Assembly (NCBI GenBank): GCA_046727435.1
Contig: JBKPCR010000070.1
Coordinates: 1-17,044 of the forward strand
Reading direction: 5' to 3'
DNA: 17,044 nt
Source: CAVPRW01 sp046727435 [NCBI: bacterium]
GTDB lineage: Bacteria > Tectomicrobia > Entotheonellia > J063
Shown here: positions 6,917 through 15,134 of the stretch, piece by piece
Layout: every line of letters begins with the position of its first letter
Position numbering within the stretch: the stretch's first letter is position 1
Position numbers and translations under genes: made by a program
The notes under the pieces: model-generated
What the model was told of the DNA's origin: nothing
Databases searched by the model: none
The model's input: the letters and a program-made list of their open reading frames with translations, nothing else

Positions 6917-6975
6917 GGGAATAGCCCCCTTGTTGACCATTACGACGCAGAACAGCCATACGAAAGGGAGTGCTA

Positions 6976-8577
6976 ATGCAATCATCGTTCTCACCAGTGA
7001 TGCACCTCACGGATGACATCATGTGTGCCGCTATTTATGCCCGTGTGTCGACTGAAGATCAAGGCAAAGGCTTTTCTATTCCCACCCAGATCGAGGCCTG
7101 CCAGCAACTCGCGACGCGTGAAGGCTATACGATCCCGGAAGCCCATGTGTTAATTGATGAAGGCATCTCCGGCACGACCCTGGACCGGCCGGGGTTGCAC
7201 CGTCTGCGGGAGCTGGTGCAGACCCAAGCGATTGCGGCGGTGATCGTCATTGACCCCGATCGGCTCTCCCGCAATTTAGGCCACCAACTCCTGCTGGCCG
7301 AAGAGCTGGAGCAGGCGGGGGTGAAGCTGTTGATCGTCTCCCACCCCCTTGAACGAGGTCCAGAAGGCTGGCTCTTCTTTCAAATGCGCGGGGCGCTCGC
7401 GGAGTATGAGCGGGCCAAACTCTTGGAGCGCACGCAGCGAGGCCGCATCGGGCGGGCGAAAGCGGGTCACCCATGGGGCCAGGTGCCCTTCGGGTACCGG
7501 GCCATCCGTGAACCCCACGGCGGCTACTGGGAGGTCGATCCCGAGGAGGCGGCCATCGTGCGCCGGATGTTTGCCATGTGTCTGCAAGGGCTGCCCACGC
7601 GCCAGATTGCCCGCCAACTGACCCTGGAGCGCGTGCCCACCAAACTGGATCGCGACCCGAAACGGGGGAGACGCCGGGCACTCGGACCGGGCTGCTGGAG
7701 CCCGCCCATGGTGCACCATATGCTCAGCTATGAGGGGTACATCGGACGCGCGTATTGGGGGAAGCGCCAGACCATCAGCCAGACCAGGCGTCGCACCCGA
7801 CCGCATGATGAATGGATCGCCCTGACGATCCCGGCCATCATTGACGAAGGGACCTTTCACGCCGCCCAGCACCAACTCCAACGCAATCGCGCGTTGGCGA
7901 CGCGGAATCGGACGTATGACTACCTCTTCGGAGGAGGCCGTTTTCGCTGTGGCCGCTGTGGGCGGGGGATGACGGGCTTTCCACTACGGGGCGTGCGCTA
8001 TTACCGCTGTAATGGGCGCAATCAGGTGATGGACCCCGAGCAGCGGTGCCGCGGCAGTCTGCAAGCCGACCGGATCGAGTCGCGTATCTGGGCCGCGGTG
8101 GAGCGGGTCCTCCAGCACCCGGAAATGATCGCGGCCGAAGTGGCTCGGCAGGAAGACACGGCAGGCGAACGGCGCGCCGCGCTGCTGCAAGAAATCGAGG
8201 TAATCGAGGCGGGTCTCGCCACATGTGACCGCGAAGCCCGACGCTGGGCAGAGGCCTATGCAGCGGAGGTGATTAGCCTGTCGGAATTACAAGGGTACCG
8301 TAGGGAAATCGGCGAGCGTCGTCAACAGTTACAGGGCCGACACGCAGGATTACACGCAGAGATGGAGGCCATCGGGCAGACCTCGGGCCAGCTGGAGGCG
8401 CTGATGAATTATTGTACGCTGGTGCGACAACGCCTGCAGACGTTCGATGAGCGCGAGAAGCAGTTAACCTTGGAGGCCCTGGACATCCGCGTCACCTGGA
8501 CGCCAAACCAGCCCTTGGCGATTGAGGGCAGCATCCCTTTGCGTGATATTGTGCCCGTCCCATCAGAACGCGTTTGA
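6976..8577 (+). CDS. Large serine recombinase (site-specific integrase/resolvase family)
   Basis: 533 residues from ATG 6976, chosen for AAAGGGAG ending five bases upstream; the GTG at 6970 overlaps that site. Domains in order are: resolvase catalytic domain (about 18-160) with AAIYARVSTEDQ and the nucleophile S25, the IDPDRLSRN motif and ERAKLLERTQRGR; a Recombinase domain (about 165-310) with GQVPFGYR and the HMLSYEGYIGRAYWG motif; a zinc ribbon with C325, C328, C345 and C358; then a long coiled coil (about 380-490) as in phage integrases such as phiC31 or Bxb1. Length and all key residues indicate a functional enzyme. It cuts both strands through a Ser-DNA link and recombines attP with attB. 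Its 3' end abuts a truncated transporter gene, exactly where such integrases normally sit relative to their att site. Confidence 0.93.
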   Translation: MQSSFSPVMHLTDDIMCAAIYARVSTEDQGKGFSIPTQIEACQQLATREGYTIPEAHVLIDEGISGTTLDRPGLHRLRELVQTQAIAAVIVIDPDRLSRNLGHQLLLAEELEQAGVKLLIVSHPLERGPEGWLFFQMRGALAEYERAKLLERTQRGRIGRAKAGHPWGQVPFGYRAIREPHGGYWEVDPEEAAIVRRMFAMCLQGLPTRQIARQLTLERVPTKLDRDPKRGRRRALGPGCWSPPMVHHMLSYEGYIGRAYWGKRQTISQTRRRTRPHDEWIALTIPAIIDEGTFHAAQHQLQRNRALATRNRTYDYLFGGGRFRCGRCGRGMTGFPLRGVRYYRCNGRNQVMDPEQRCRGSLQADRIESRIWAAVERVLQHPEMIAAEVARQEDTAGERRAALLQEIEVIEAGLATCDREARRWAEAYAAEVISLSELQGYRREIGERRQQLQGRHAGLHAEMEAIGQTSGQLEALMNYCTLVRQRLQTFDEREKQLTLEALDIRVTWTPNQPLAIEGSIPLRDIVPVPSERV

Positions 8578-9088
8578 TCCCAGGGGCAACTTCCTGGAGG
8601 ACCTCGAGCCGCTTGGCAGAGAGTGGGCCCACGTAGCTTGTAATACCGGTCAAATTGTTTTGCGACGAGGCGTAGCTGGCGATCAAGCCCGACCGCAGCG
8701 GGTCGGCAACAAAGGCGAAGACGATGGGCACCGTCGTGGTGACCTGCTTGGCCGCGATTGTCGGCGCGGTGGTTATGGCAAACATGGCATCTGGTTTGGC
8801 CTCCACGATTTTTGCGGCCCGGCTGGCTAGACTGGCCACCTCCCCTTGCGCGTTTTCAACCATGAGGGCGATGTTTTTGCCTTCCTGGTATCCGAGCTGC
8901 GCGACTCCCTCTCGGAACCCCTCCAGCGCCGGACTGAAGGCGCCTCCAGGAGTCAGGACGCCGATCAGAAACTGCCGTCCCTGGGCCCCAACGCCTGCTA
9001 CGTCAAGAAGGAGGACCGACGCCGCCCACAGTACGACCCAGAGTCCCACTTGCCGAACACGACGTCGCTGCCTTGTGTGTGGTTTCAT
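8492..9088 (-). pseudogene. ABC transporter substrate-binding protein, truncated by the element
   Basis: ATG at 9088 with GAGGAG six bases upstream. A signal peptide (RQVGLWVVLWAASVLLLDVAG, ending GAQG near residue 36) is followed by the ABC_sub_bind family pattern: FLIGVLTPGG, then LEGFREGVAQLGYQEGKNI, LASRAAKIVEAKPDAMFAI, PIVFAFVADPLRSGLIAS and LTGITSY. About 171 residues match the family, which is usually around 320 long. From about 8575 leftwards the frame reads antisense into the recombinase gene and ends at 8492 with an unrelated tail. The protein has lost its second lobe, so it is not expected to bind ligand. No permease or ATPase gene is in the window. Confidence 0.85.
8560..8585. other. 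Probable attachment-site junction (element right end)
   Basis: The recombinase stop (TGA 8575-8577) and the point where the minus-strand substrate-binding protein loses family resemblance lie within about 10 bases of each other. Typical family continuation after the APGIKRV motif is replaced by recombinase antisense sequence. The exact crossover dinucleotide cannot be fixed without the other end. Confidence 0.5.
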
Positions 9089-9193
9089 GCCGATCTCCTC
9101 ATCAGCGCTGCGCCCCTCGTTAGATCGACCGCCTCGTGCAGATCCGCGATGCCGCGGTTTAAGCATTAGGCGATTGCGATACGTCTTGCTGGG

Positions 9194-9470
9194 TCATGGG
9201 TGCTTCTTGCCTGGCGTACGCGCTTGACTGATCAATACCCCCAGTCCTTGAGCGACCATTACGGTGAACTTTGTGGGCTTGACGGGCTTGCTGAGATAAC
9301 CCTCCATGTCGATCGCCATGCACTGTTCACGAACATTAAGCTAAGCATGTGCCGTCAGGGCGATGATCAGCTTGTTTCAATCTGGGAAACAGCCAGACTC
9401 CCCTTGATGATCGTGAGCAGATGGTTGGCGGAGTCTTTGACGATTGTATGCGCCTGGTAGACGTGCTATC
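9194..9470 (-). pseudogene. Hybrid histidine kinase remnant (HisKA helix joined to REC end)
   Basis: Read on the minus strand, about 9450-9375 encodes TIVKDSANHLLTII, the second part of a HisKA dimerisation helix ending near SQIET. After a frame change the sequence becomes LIIALTAHA, an in-frame stop, then REQCMAIDMEGYLSKPVKP, the C-terminal half of a receiver domain with its conserved Lys-Pro, ending at TGA 9194-9196. The ATPase domain and the first half of the receiver, with the phosphoacceptor Asp, are absent. At least one frameshift, one nonsense codon and one large deletion are needed to derive this from an intact gene. Confidence 0.75.
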
Positions 9471-9648
9471 TCGACAGAGATCTTCGGTCCGCTTCTTGAG
9501 TGGGGATGCATGTAGGCCTACGCAATGTGATCAGGGCCATTCACGTGATTTCGCATGAGTGCGCTCCAGGATGTGCCACAGGCGATGCGCGATGGGATGC
9601 ACGGCAGGGTGCAGGGGATCTTTCAGGGGAGCAGGTAACAGGGACGCT

Positions 9649-10627
9649 TCAGGGTTGGCGATCTGAGTCCTCCTTAAGCGGTAATATCCCGTGTTCGATG
9701 GCATAGCGTGTAAGGTCAGCCTGGGTCCGCATGCCCAGCTTCCGCATCATATTCGCCCGGTGGGTCTCACCTGTGCGCGAGCTGAGGAACAGGCGCTCAG
9801 CGATCTGCGCGCTGGTAGAACCCGCAGCGGCTAGGTGCAACACTTCCCTCGACCTGCACCACGAGTGTTTCCCCGGGAGCATGTAGTCGCAGTGTACCCT
9901 TTGTGTCCAGGAGCCTGCCGAGAAGAGCCTGCCGGGGTGGCGGTGGAACCAATTGCGATTGTTGGTCAGAGGATAAACCATTGACCGCAAAGTACAGCAA
10001 GGCGTGTGGATCTTTGCCTAAAATGCCGGTAATAGCGAGTCTGGCCCCAATGAGGTCCCGTGCTGCCTTGCAGAAACCTTCTAGCAGGCGTTGCGGGTGG
10101 TGTTCCGAGGCCAGTTGTTGCCGAAACTCAATGAGGGCCATCAGGCGCAGGTCAGCCATCATGATTTTGGACAGCCGCCGATGTGTTGGTTGCTCAGATG
10201 GCAAGGGTGTCTGCCACGTCCACATAGTCTCTGGCGGGAGCGGTGGAATATTCCGCATGGAGTCGTGGAGGACTATCGCGACCGTCCGCAAAATATCAGC
10301 CGGATCGCAAGGTTTGACCAGAAGATGCGACACACCGCACGCCTGAGCTATGGCTAGCCCTTCGCATTGGCGGTAGTTGGCTGTATAAAAAATGATAGCG
10401 GTATTGGCGATGCTGGGATCGGCACGCAATTGCCGCACAAACTCATAGCCATCCGGCGTCGGCATGAGGATATCACTGATGATGAGGTTGGGGCGTTCGA
10501 CCCGCGCTATCTCAAGTGCCTCTGTAGCGTCGCCAGCCTCAAGCATACGGTGTCTATAGTACCCAAGCAGGGTGACCAGAAGTTCCCGATCGATAGCATG
10601 GTCGTCCACCACCAGTATAATCGCCAT
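9649..10627 (-). pseudogene. Response regulator REC-GAF-LuxR HTH, broken by frameshift and internal deletion
   Basis: ATG 10627 with AGGAG ten bases upstream. The receiver domain (residues 1-120) is complete: D8/D9, phosphoacceptor D52 in IISDILMP, T82 and K105 in LLVKP. A GAF-like domain starts near residue 165 (HHPQRLLEGFCKAARDLIGA) and breaks off near RLHAPGE, about half-way. In a different frame, about 9865-9665, lies a LuxR-type HTH: SREVLHLAAAG, SAQIAERLFLSSRT, THRANMMRKLG and ADLTRYAIEHGILPL. The reading frame through the first part continues to 9797 with unrelated residues. A receiver-only truncated product may still be made. Nearby decayed kinases would be natural former partners. 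Confidence 0.75.
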
Positions 10628-11026
10628 ACTAAGGACGCTCCTGCGGTCTCTGCACAGTGTTGAATATCGCCTGCTAGCACTTTTTTTGTTGCCATTATTT
10701 TATCATATTTATATAATTATTAATATCTTTTATCCATCGTCACGGATTACACCATACCTGTTGCCTCTCCATTACTCCGGCCTTCGCAAGTCGTTGTCGT
10801 GAAATTCCAATATAAGGGCTCGAGGTCTCTCAGGGGTACCTTTGCATGTGACTTCGGCTATCCTCCGCCCCCTTGCGGGGGGGATTCAGGTCGGAGGCGG
10901 GAGCGGTGCAGCCTTCCCCCCCATCCTGCCCTTCCCCCACCAGGGGGGAAGGAGGTGAAACACCTGCTGACCGTGCGGCGTAAAGCCGCTCCGTGGGGTG
11001 CAGATTCTTAAATTGGAACTTCAGTC
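10628..11026. other. Intergenic region: AT-rich leader and hairpin array
   Basis: Bases 10679-10735 are strongly AT-rich and probably hold the promoter of the response-regulator remnant, but no clean -35/-10 pair was fixed. From 10866 onward there are successive hairpins (C-run/G-run at about 10869-10885, 10930-10952, AGGTG/CACCT at about 10953-10965, CGGC/GCCG at about 10976-10988). No gene is recognised; short frames starting at 10695 (minus) and 10799 (plus) show no family features. Confidence 0.5.
10866..10990. repeat. Clustered hairpins, REP-like intergenic element
   Basis: The best stem is a perfect 9-bp pairing, CCTTCCCCC (10930-10938) with GGGGGAAGG (10944-10952). It is flanked by C-run/G-run and shorter stems. 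The style (runs of C and G around short loops) resembles dispersed intergenic palindromes found in many GC-rich genomes. No second full copy is in the window; a shorter C-rich motif with GCGCTTTGCGC occurs near 11375-11395. Confidence 0.45.
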
Positions 11027-11238
11027 ATGCCCGAGGCCTTGGAGAAGTGGCCCGTGGCTTTACTTGAGCGGGTCTTACCACGACAGCGGATTTCGAGTCG
11101 TATGTTGCAGCCCATAATCGGTTGGCTCAGGAGTATACTGACGGGCCCATCTGGTTGCGTAAAAGCATCTTGAATGTGGCACGTGCGGGAAAATTCTCGA
11201 GCGATCGAACCATCACTGAGTATGCACGGGATATATGG
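11027..11238 (+). pseudogene. Glycogen/alpha-glucan phosphorylase fragment with large internal deletion
   Basis: Two pieces in different frames abut. 11027-11085 encodes MPEALEKWPVALLERVLPR, a motif from the middle of bacterial alpha-glucan phosphorylases. From 11089, in the next frame, DFESYVAAHNRLAQEYTDG is followed by SILNVARAGKFSSDRTITEY and ARDIW, which is the extreme C terminus of the same family. Several hundred residues between them, including the pyridoxal-phosphate site, are missing. The reading frame continues past 11238 without family resemblance. The fragment cannot be active. Confidence 0.8.
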
Positions 11239-11432
11239 GGGTCTCCCCTGTCGTATGAGAGGGCTAAGCCCCAATTGACAGACCACAGAACAATGTTACC
11301 ATCAGAGGAGCACCTGCGGGACCTCCTAAATCACCCCACACAACATTGGTACACATGCTCTGTTGTGACACATCCCCCCGCGCTTTGCGCTCCCCCCTTT
11401 ATCAGCCGGTGTACTGATACCCCTTCGACCGC

Positions 11433-12634
11433 CTCAGAGGCTCCGCTCATCGAGCACTCGCCCAATCGCTCGACTTAGGTCCTGCTTCAAAACCGGTTTG
11501 ATGAGATAGGCTCGTATGCCTAGCCGCTTAGCTTTCACTGGCGTCATCGTGAGGCTCGCGCCGGTGCACAGGATGATCGGCCTGAGCCGTCTTTTCGGAG
11601 CCCTTGACACTCGTACTGCTGTGGGGCCTCCTGCCCCCGCAGACGGGCGTCGTGATAGCGACGCAGCCGATCATGCTCCTGAGGGGCGAATAGCGCGGTA
11701 ATGATCTCCAGCGCCAGGATTTCCTCGGGTGTATCCCTAAAAATATTGGCGAAGGCACGATTTACCAGGAGCGGGGTAAAGTTTCGGTAAATGGTGATCC
11801 CCTGGATCGAGCCCTGGATGAGGTCGGGTAGCGCTGTTCGCTGCGGCGCAAGACCGCTTCATGATGCTTGCGCTCGGCCACCTGCTGCGCCAGTTCGGTC
11901 GCTTGCTGCTGCATGTTGCTGAACATCTGGGCATTTTCATGCGCGACGGCCATCTGGGCCGCCAGCGTAACGGCCAGCCGTTCGTCGACCTCACTGCAGG
12001 CGTCGCTGCCCAGTTTATTGACCAGACACAGCCAGCCATAGACCTGCAACTGATAGCCAATGGGCACGCCGAGGAAGGAATAGATGGGGGGAGTTGGGCA
12101 GGGAGCCCCACCAGGTGCGGCTCGCCGCTGATATTCTGCAGACGACACGGGCGGTGCTCGCCGACGACCACGCCCAACGCCCCCTGACCTGCGTTCAAAG
12201 ATCATGAGGTCGGGAGTCCGCAGCGGACTGAGGCTGATCGCCACCGGAAATTCTCTCCCAGCCTGACGCAGACCACAGAGGTCGAGCATCTATCCCATCG
12301 GTCGCACCCGCGGATCGGCAAAATAGCCAGCCCGATGGCCCTGGTGCTGGGCACGAAAGCGTGCTGGGATCAAGGTCTCGATAGATTGGCCGAGCAACTC
12401 CTCGCGTCGATACCTGAACAACTTCTCTGTCTGCGAGTTGACCAGAACGATCTGGCCCACCGCGTTGCCGATGATCATCGCATCCGGCGCCGACTCCAGC
12501 AGTCCCCGGAATTTCGCATCTGCCTGCGTGCGCAGGTCCTCAACTTCCTGCTTTAATGCCTGCTTCGTTGTTCCTGATCTGGTCGCCCTAGAACCCGACT
12601 GATGACCTTGGGGCATAGCCTCTCTCCGCTTCAT
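11433..12634 (-). pseudogene. PAS-GAF-PAS hybrid sensor kinase, decayed
   Basis: It begins five bases after the stop of the double-receiver gene (ATG 12634; ATG 12616 is the alternative). The N-terminal PAS ([35 protein letters not shown]) is cut by an in-frame TAG at 12290-12292 and resumes with LCGLRQAGREFPVAISLSPL. A GAF domain follows in two frames: VVVGEHRPCRLQNISGEP, then IYSFLGVPIGYQLQVYGWLC and NKLGSDACSEVDERLAVTLA, leading into a coiled coil. A second PAS lies in a third frame, about 11836-11585 (LPDLIQGSIQGITIYRN, FANIFRDTPEEILALE). It joins directly to a receiver C-terminal end (PIILCTGASLTMTPVKAKRL, AYLIKPVLKQDL) that stops at TGA 11433-11435. HisKA, HATPase and the Asp-bearing half of the receiver are gone. 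Confidence 0.82.
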
Positions 12635-12639
12635 TATCG

Positions 12640-13446
12640 CTATCGCTGCAAGCACTCTTCGATCGCCGCCAGAAAAGCCTGCAGTCCGATCGGACGCACG
12701 ATGAATTTGACCGCTCCAAGGCCCAGGCCGATTTCTCGATCCTTCTCCGGCCAGAGCGTGGAGGAGATGAAGGCGAATGGGATGGCTCGCAACTGGGGAT
12801 CAGCTTTAACGGCTTTAATTAGGTCATAGCCATCTTGACGCGGCATATGCACATCGGAGAGGATCAGGTCCGGTGGCGTCTGACGCATCAATGTCAGGGC
12901 CTCATCGGCGTCGTAGGCGCAGATGACATGATAACCGCAGGGCTCGAGGGTGATCTGCATGAGGGTGAGGTTTACCGTCGAGTTATCGACGACCAGAATG
13001 GTCGCGGTCGCAGGATTGATCGGCATCGTAGGAGGCTGTGCTGCGAGGGGCGGCACGAGATGGTGAGGACGCCTGTGGGTCGAGTGCAGAAGCGCCTCTA
13101 CTTCTGGCACGAACGTTTCCGGATCAATGGGTTTGGGGATAAAGCCGTGAAATCCGGCCGCCAGCATTTTCTCGCGGTCCCCGACCATGGCAAGGGCGGT
13201 TACAGCGATCAGCGGGATCTTGCACAACGTCGGGTGGTTTTTCATCCGCTTGGCGACCTCATAGCCGTCCAGCTTCGGGATCTGTACATCGCAGACGATC
13301 AGATCGGGCACCTCAGCGCGCACTGCCTCTAGCCCCTGTTCGCCGTCTACGGCTGTCAGCACTATGTAGCCAGAGGCCTTGAGGAGATAACCCATGAGGG
13401 CGAGATTGGTCGGATTATCTTCGATGACCAGAATACACGCTGCCAT
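12640..13446 (-). CDS. Tandem double receiver (REC-REC) protein
   Basis: 268 residues; ATG 13446 with AAGGAG eight bases upstream. REC1 (about 1-122) has E9/D10, phosphoacceptor D53 in IVCDVQIP, T83 and K105 in FIPKPID, all intact. A Pro-rich linker leads to REC2 (about 148-266) with D154, phosphoacceptor D198 in ILSDVHMP and S228/S229, but the conserved Lys is Arg (R251 in FIVRPIG) and the acidic pair is reduced to D-N. REC2 may therefore be poorly switchable or respond differently. There is no output domain, so it probably relays phosphate or binds partners. It is the first gene of a transcription unit with the decayed PAS-GAF kinase, its likely former partner; other kinases may now use it. 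Confidence 0.88.
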   Translation of the reverse strand: MAACILVIEDNPTNLALMGYLLKASGYIVLTAVDGEQGLEAVRAEVPDLIVCDVQIPKLDGYEVAKRMKNHPTLCKIPLIAVTALAMVGDREKMLAAGFHGFIPKPIDPETFVPEVEALLHSTHRRPHHLVPPLAAQPPTMPINPATATILVVDNSTVNLTLMQITLEPCGYHVICAYDADEALTLMRQTPPDLILSDVHMPRQDGYDLIKAVKADPQLRAIPFAFISSTLWPEKDREIGLGLGAVKFIVRPIGLQAFLAAIEECLQR

Positions 13447-14065
13447 AAGGGGTACTCCTTATCGGTCGGGGAGGACGATCAGACAGGCAGGGCACTCGCC
13501 AGAGGTAGCGTGAGTATATGGGCACCACGATACCCCATGCGGCGAATGAAGAATGCTGGTGCGAGGCAATTAGGCTAGGAGCGGTGAGAGATCATCGCCG
13601 CAGTCGCAAGGCCCAAAAGAAATAGGCTTTGAAGCATAGCCATAGCTTCGATATTTATCAATTATGATTAATATATATTATAAATAGTTAATAATCCATA
13701 CGAGGTCTACGGAATTGTGGGCGGATAGGTTATCGTTTGTGCCGCGAATGCCGCTCGTGTGACGTGAGGGTGTCAGAAGCATATACACTGGCCTCTTGCG
13801 CTTTCGCGAGGTAGGCGTCAAGGTTGTGCTCCGATCGCGGCGGACTAAGGCCGCGTCGACTGACACTGGCCTTGCGTACAGCTTGGAACAAATAGGTAGC
13901 GCCCAATCCTCCCAGTCCGTAGGAGTAGGAGAGGGATGCGCGTGAGCAGGGACTACCCAGGCGGCACGCTGTTCCACTATACGATGCCGAACGGTCTTCG
14001 TCGCCTGGCTCGGCATGCATAGCGTACGGCTCTCCCAGCGCCTGTTCTCTGCGTCATAGGCGATG
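13447..14065. other. Intergenic region with AT-rich promoter zone
   Basis: These 619 bases hold a markedly AT-rich block at about 13645-13695, likely the promoter zone of the double-receiver gene (TATAAT-like boxes on the minus strand, no good -35 fixed). Minus-strand frames at 13678-14016 and 13730-14020 overlap each other. The second reads GLGATYLFQAVRKASVSRRG and then DAYLAKAQEASVYA, which could be a small or decayed protein, but no ribosome binding site or family supports it. Confidence 0.45.
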
Positions 14066-14560
14066 CTACGGAGCCCGCCAGAGCAGCTTGTCGTCTTTAC
14101 TCAATAACTCCAGCTCTGGTTCCCCTTCAGATGGTACCACCAGGGCGGCTCGTGGGTTGCCGGCATCATCCGTGAAGCGCAGCAACGTCCCATAAAGGTC
14201 GAGGCTCAATATGATGCGACGCGTGCCGCCAGCGTCGGCAAAGCTCAGCATGGGTTCACCATATTTCGAGAGCGCTAACAGCAGACGAGGCTTCCCAGCG
14301 TCATCCGTAAGCATCAGACCCGGTTGGCCATCAGGCAGCATCGTCAGTTCAGCCCGACCCCGCTCCGCTTTATCCACGAGCACAATGCGTTGCCCTCGCA
14401 ATTCGGTCGGGCCTTTGGCCTTTGTGCTCGCCGCTGCGTCGAGGAGCACAATAATGCCCAGCAACACCAGCGTCACGCTCGCGAGACGCTTCCACCACCG
14501 GCTCTCCCACTCCAGACGATCGACTCGCTGAGTTAAGGCTCGCCAGCTCAGCTCACCCAT
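14066..14560 (-). CDS. Membrane-anchored protein with four ~23-residue beta repeats
   Basis: 164 residues; ATG 14560 directly preceded by GGAGGGAGCA. A short cytoplasmic amphipathic helix (VDRLEWESRWWKR) leads into one transmembrane segment at about 25-43 (LASVTLVLLGIIVLL). The remainder is made of four consecutive repeats at 62-84, 85-107, 108-129 and 130-152, each of the form D-x-AG-x-x-R-x-x-L, then G-x-P-x-L-x-L, followed by a short tail ending LLWRAP. The pattern predicts stacked beta-hairpins facing outside the membrane. Function is unknown. It is divergent from the amidase operon across a 376-base gap. Confidence 0.82.
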   Translation of the reverse strand: MGELSWRALTQRVDRLEWESRWWKRLASVTLVLLGIIVLLDAAASTKAKGPTELRGQRIVLVDKAERGRAELTMLPDGQPGLMLTDDAGKPRLLLALSKYGEPMLSFADAGGTRRIILSLDLYGTLLRFTDDAGNPRAALVVPSEGEPELELLSKDDKLLWRAP

Positions 14561-14936
14561 TGCTCCCTCCCCGCCCCAGGGGGCTTTCCTGCGTGCTCAG
14601 AGATGTGTTCGACGCGCGAGGGGCATCATACACCAAGCGCGACCGCCAGTCTCCCAAGCAGAGCAGCGCCCACCGCTCCCCGAGCTCGCACTGCACGCGT
14701 GCAGGGGCTGAGACGTTGTTCAGCCGCTTGATAGTCGCACTTGACGCCTATGTCGTCAGCGGCTACTTGTATCAATATAGATAAAAAAATACTTGACTTG
14801 ATAATTTTATATGTAATAAATGGGATATCTCACATCTTCGATAGAATGCTTCAGCTGTTCGCAAGAGTCATTGTGCCGGCCTGGCAAACACCGCCAGTGG
14901 CCAAGTATTTCCCAGTCTGACGCGGAAGGAGGAGAA
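14561..14936. other. Divergent intergenic region and operon leader
   Basis: These 376 bases separate the membrane-anchored repeat protein from the amidase operon. AT-rich sequence at about 14768-14820 holds the promoter called below. The 116-base leader that follows is open in the frame of the next gene back to 14820, but that stretch (Cys-rich, no ribosome binding site) is not thought to be translated. No gene or RNA is recognised. Confidence 0.45.
14793..14820 (+). promoter_or_regulatory. Candidate promoter of the amidase operon
   Basis: TTGACT (14793-14798), a 16-base spacer and AATAAA (14815-14820), with TG one base before the -10, the extended -10 arrangement. A TAATAA reading shifted by one base is equally possible. 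It lies in an AT-rich block and points to the AtzG-like gene 117 bases away. Confidence 0.5.
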
Positions 14937-15131
14937 ATGGCAGCTACCACCCTGTCGCCACAAACCATCGCCGAGATGGTCCGCAAGCTGGGGGGTCTTT
15001 CACTATCCCCATCGGAGCTTGAGGAGTTGGCTCCGCACCTTGAGACGCTCTTTAGCGACCTCCAAACTTTAACATCTATCGACCTTGGCGAAGTCGAACC
15101 CGAAACCTTGTTTGACGTTCAGGGGGAGTAA
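14937..15131 (+). CDS. AtzG/GatC-like small amidase partner subunit
   Basis: 64 residues; ATG 14937 with a near-perfect AAGGAGGAG at 14926-14934. The sequence follows the GatC-type layout: a first helix (SPQTIAEMVRKLGGLSLSP), a second helix with ELEELAPHLETLFSDLQTL, then an acidic loop IDLGEVEPETLF. It is much shorter than true GatC (about 95 residues) and closer in size to AtzG, the small subunit that wraps around the amidase AtzE. It lies three bases before the amidase gene, and the amidase's ribosome binding site is inside its last codons, so equal expression is expected. The absence of a gatB gene argues against a tRNA amidotransferase. Confidence 0.72.
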   Translation: MAATTLSPQTIAEMVRKLGGLSLSPSELEELAPHLETLFSDLQTLTSIDLGEVEPETLFDVQGE

Positions 15132-15134
15132 GCC

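Larger units (their letters stand above)
1..8577. mobile_element. Putative integrative element, right arm (left end beyond window)
   Basis: This is inferred from the serine recombinase lying next to an interrupted host gene, the accessory genes (TIR, caspase pair, SEC-C/HNH-like) to its left, lower-GC cassette content, and absence from the window of the missing C-terminal half of the interrupted gene. If the element is simple, that missing half should lie left of position 1. Phage structural genes and conjugation genes are not seen in this part. Confidence 0.45.

Noticed and set aside
1-8577. Prophage
   Set aside because: A serine integrase is present but no capsid, tail, portal, terminase or lysis gene is visible in the window.
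13678-14020. Two overlapping minus-strand frames upstream of the membrane protein's stop codon
   Set aside because: Neither has a ribosome binding site or recognisable family; they may be chance frames or relics and are noted only in the gap entry.
14820-14936. N-terminal extension of the AtzG-like protein
   Set aside because: The frame is open but Cys-rich and unlike the family, while a near-perfect Shine-Dalgarno sequence sits just before ATG 14937.
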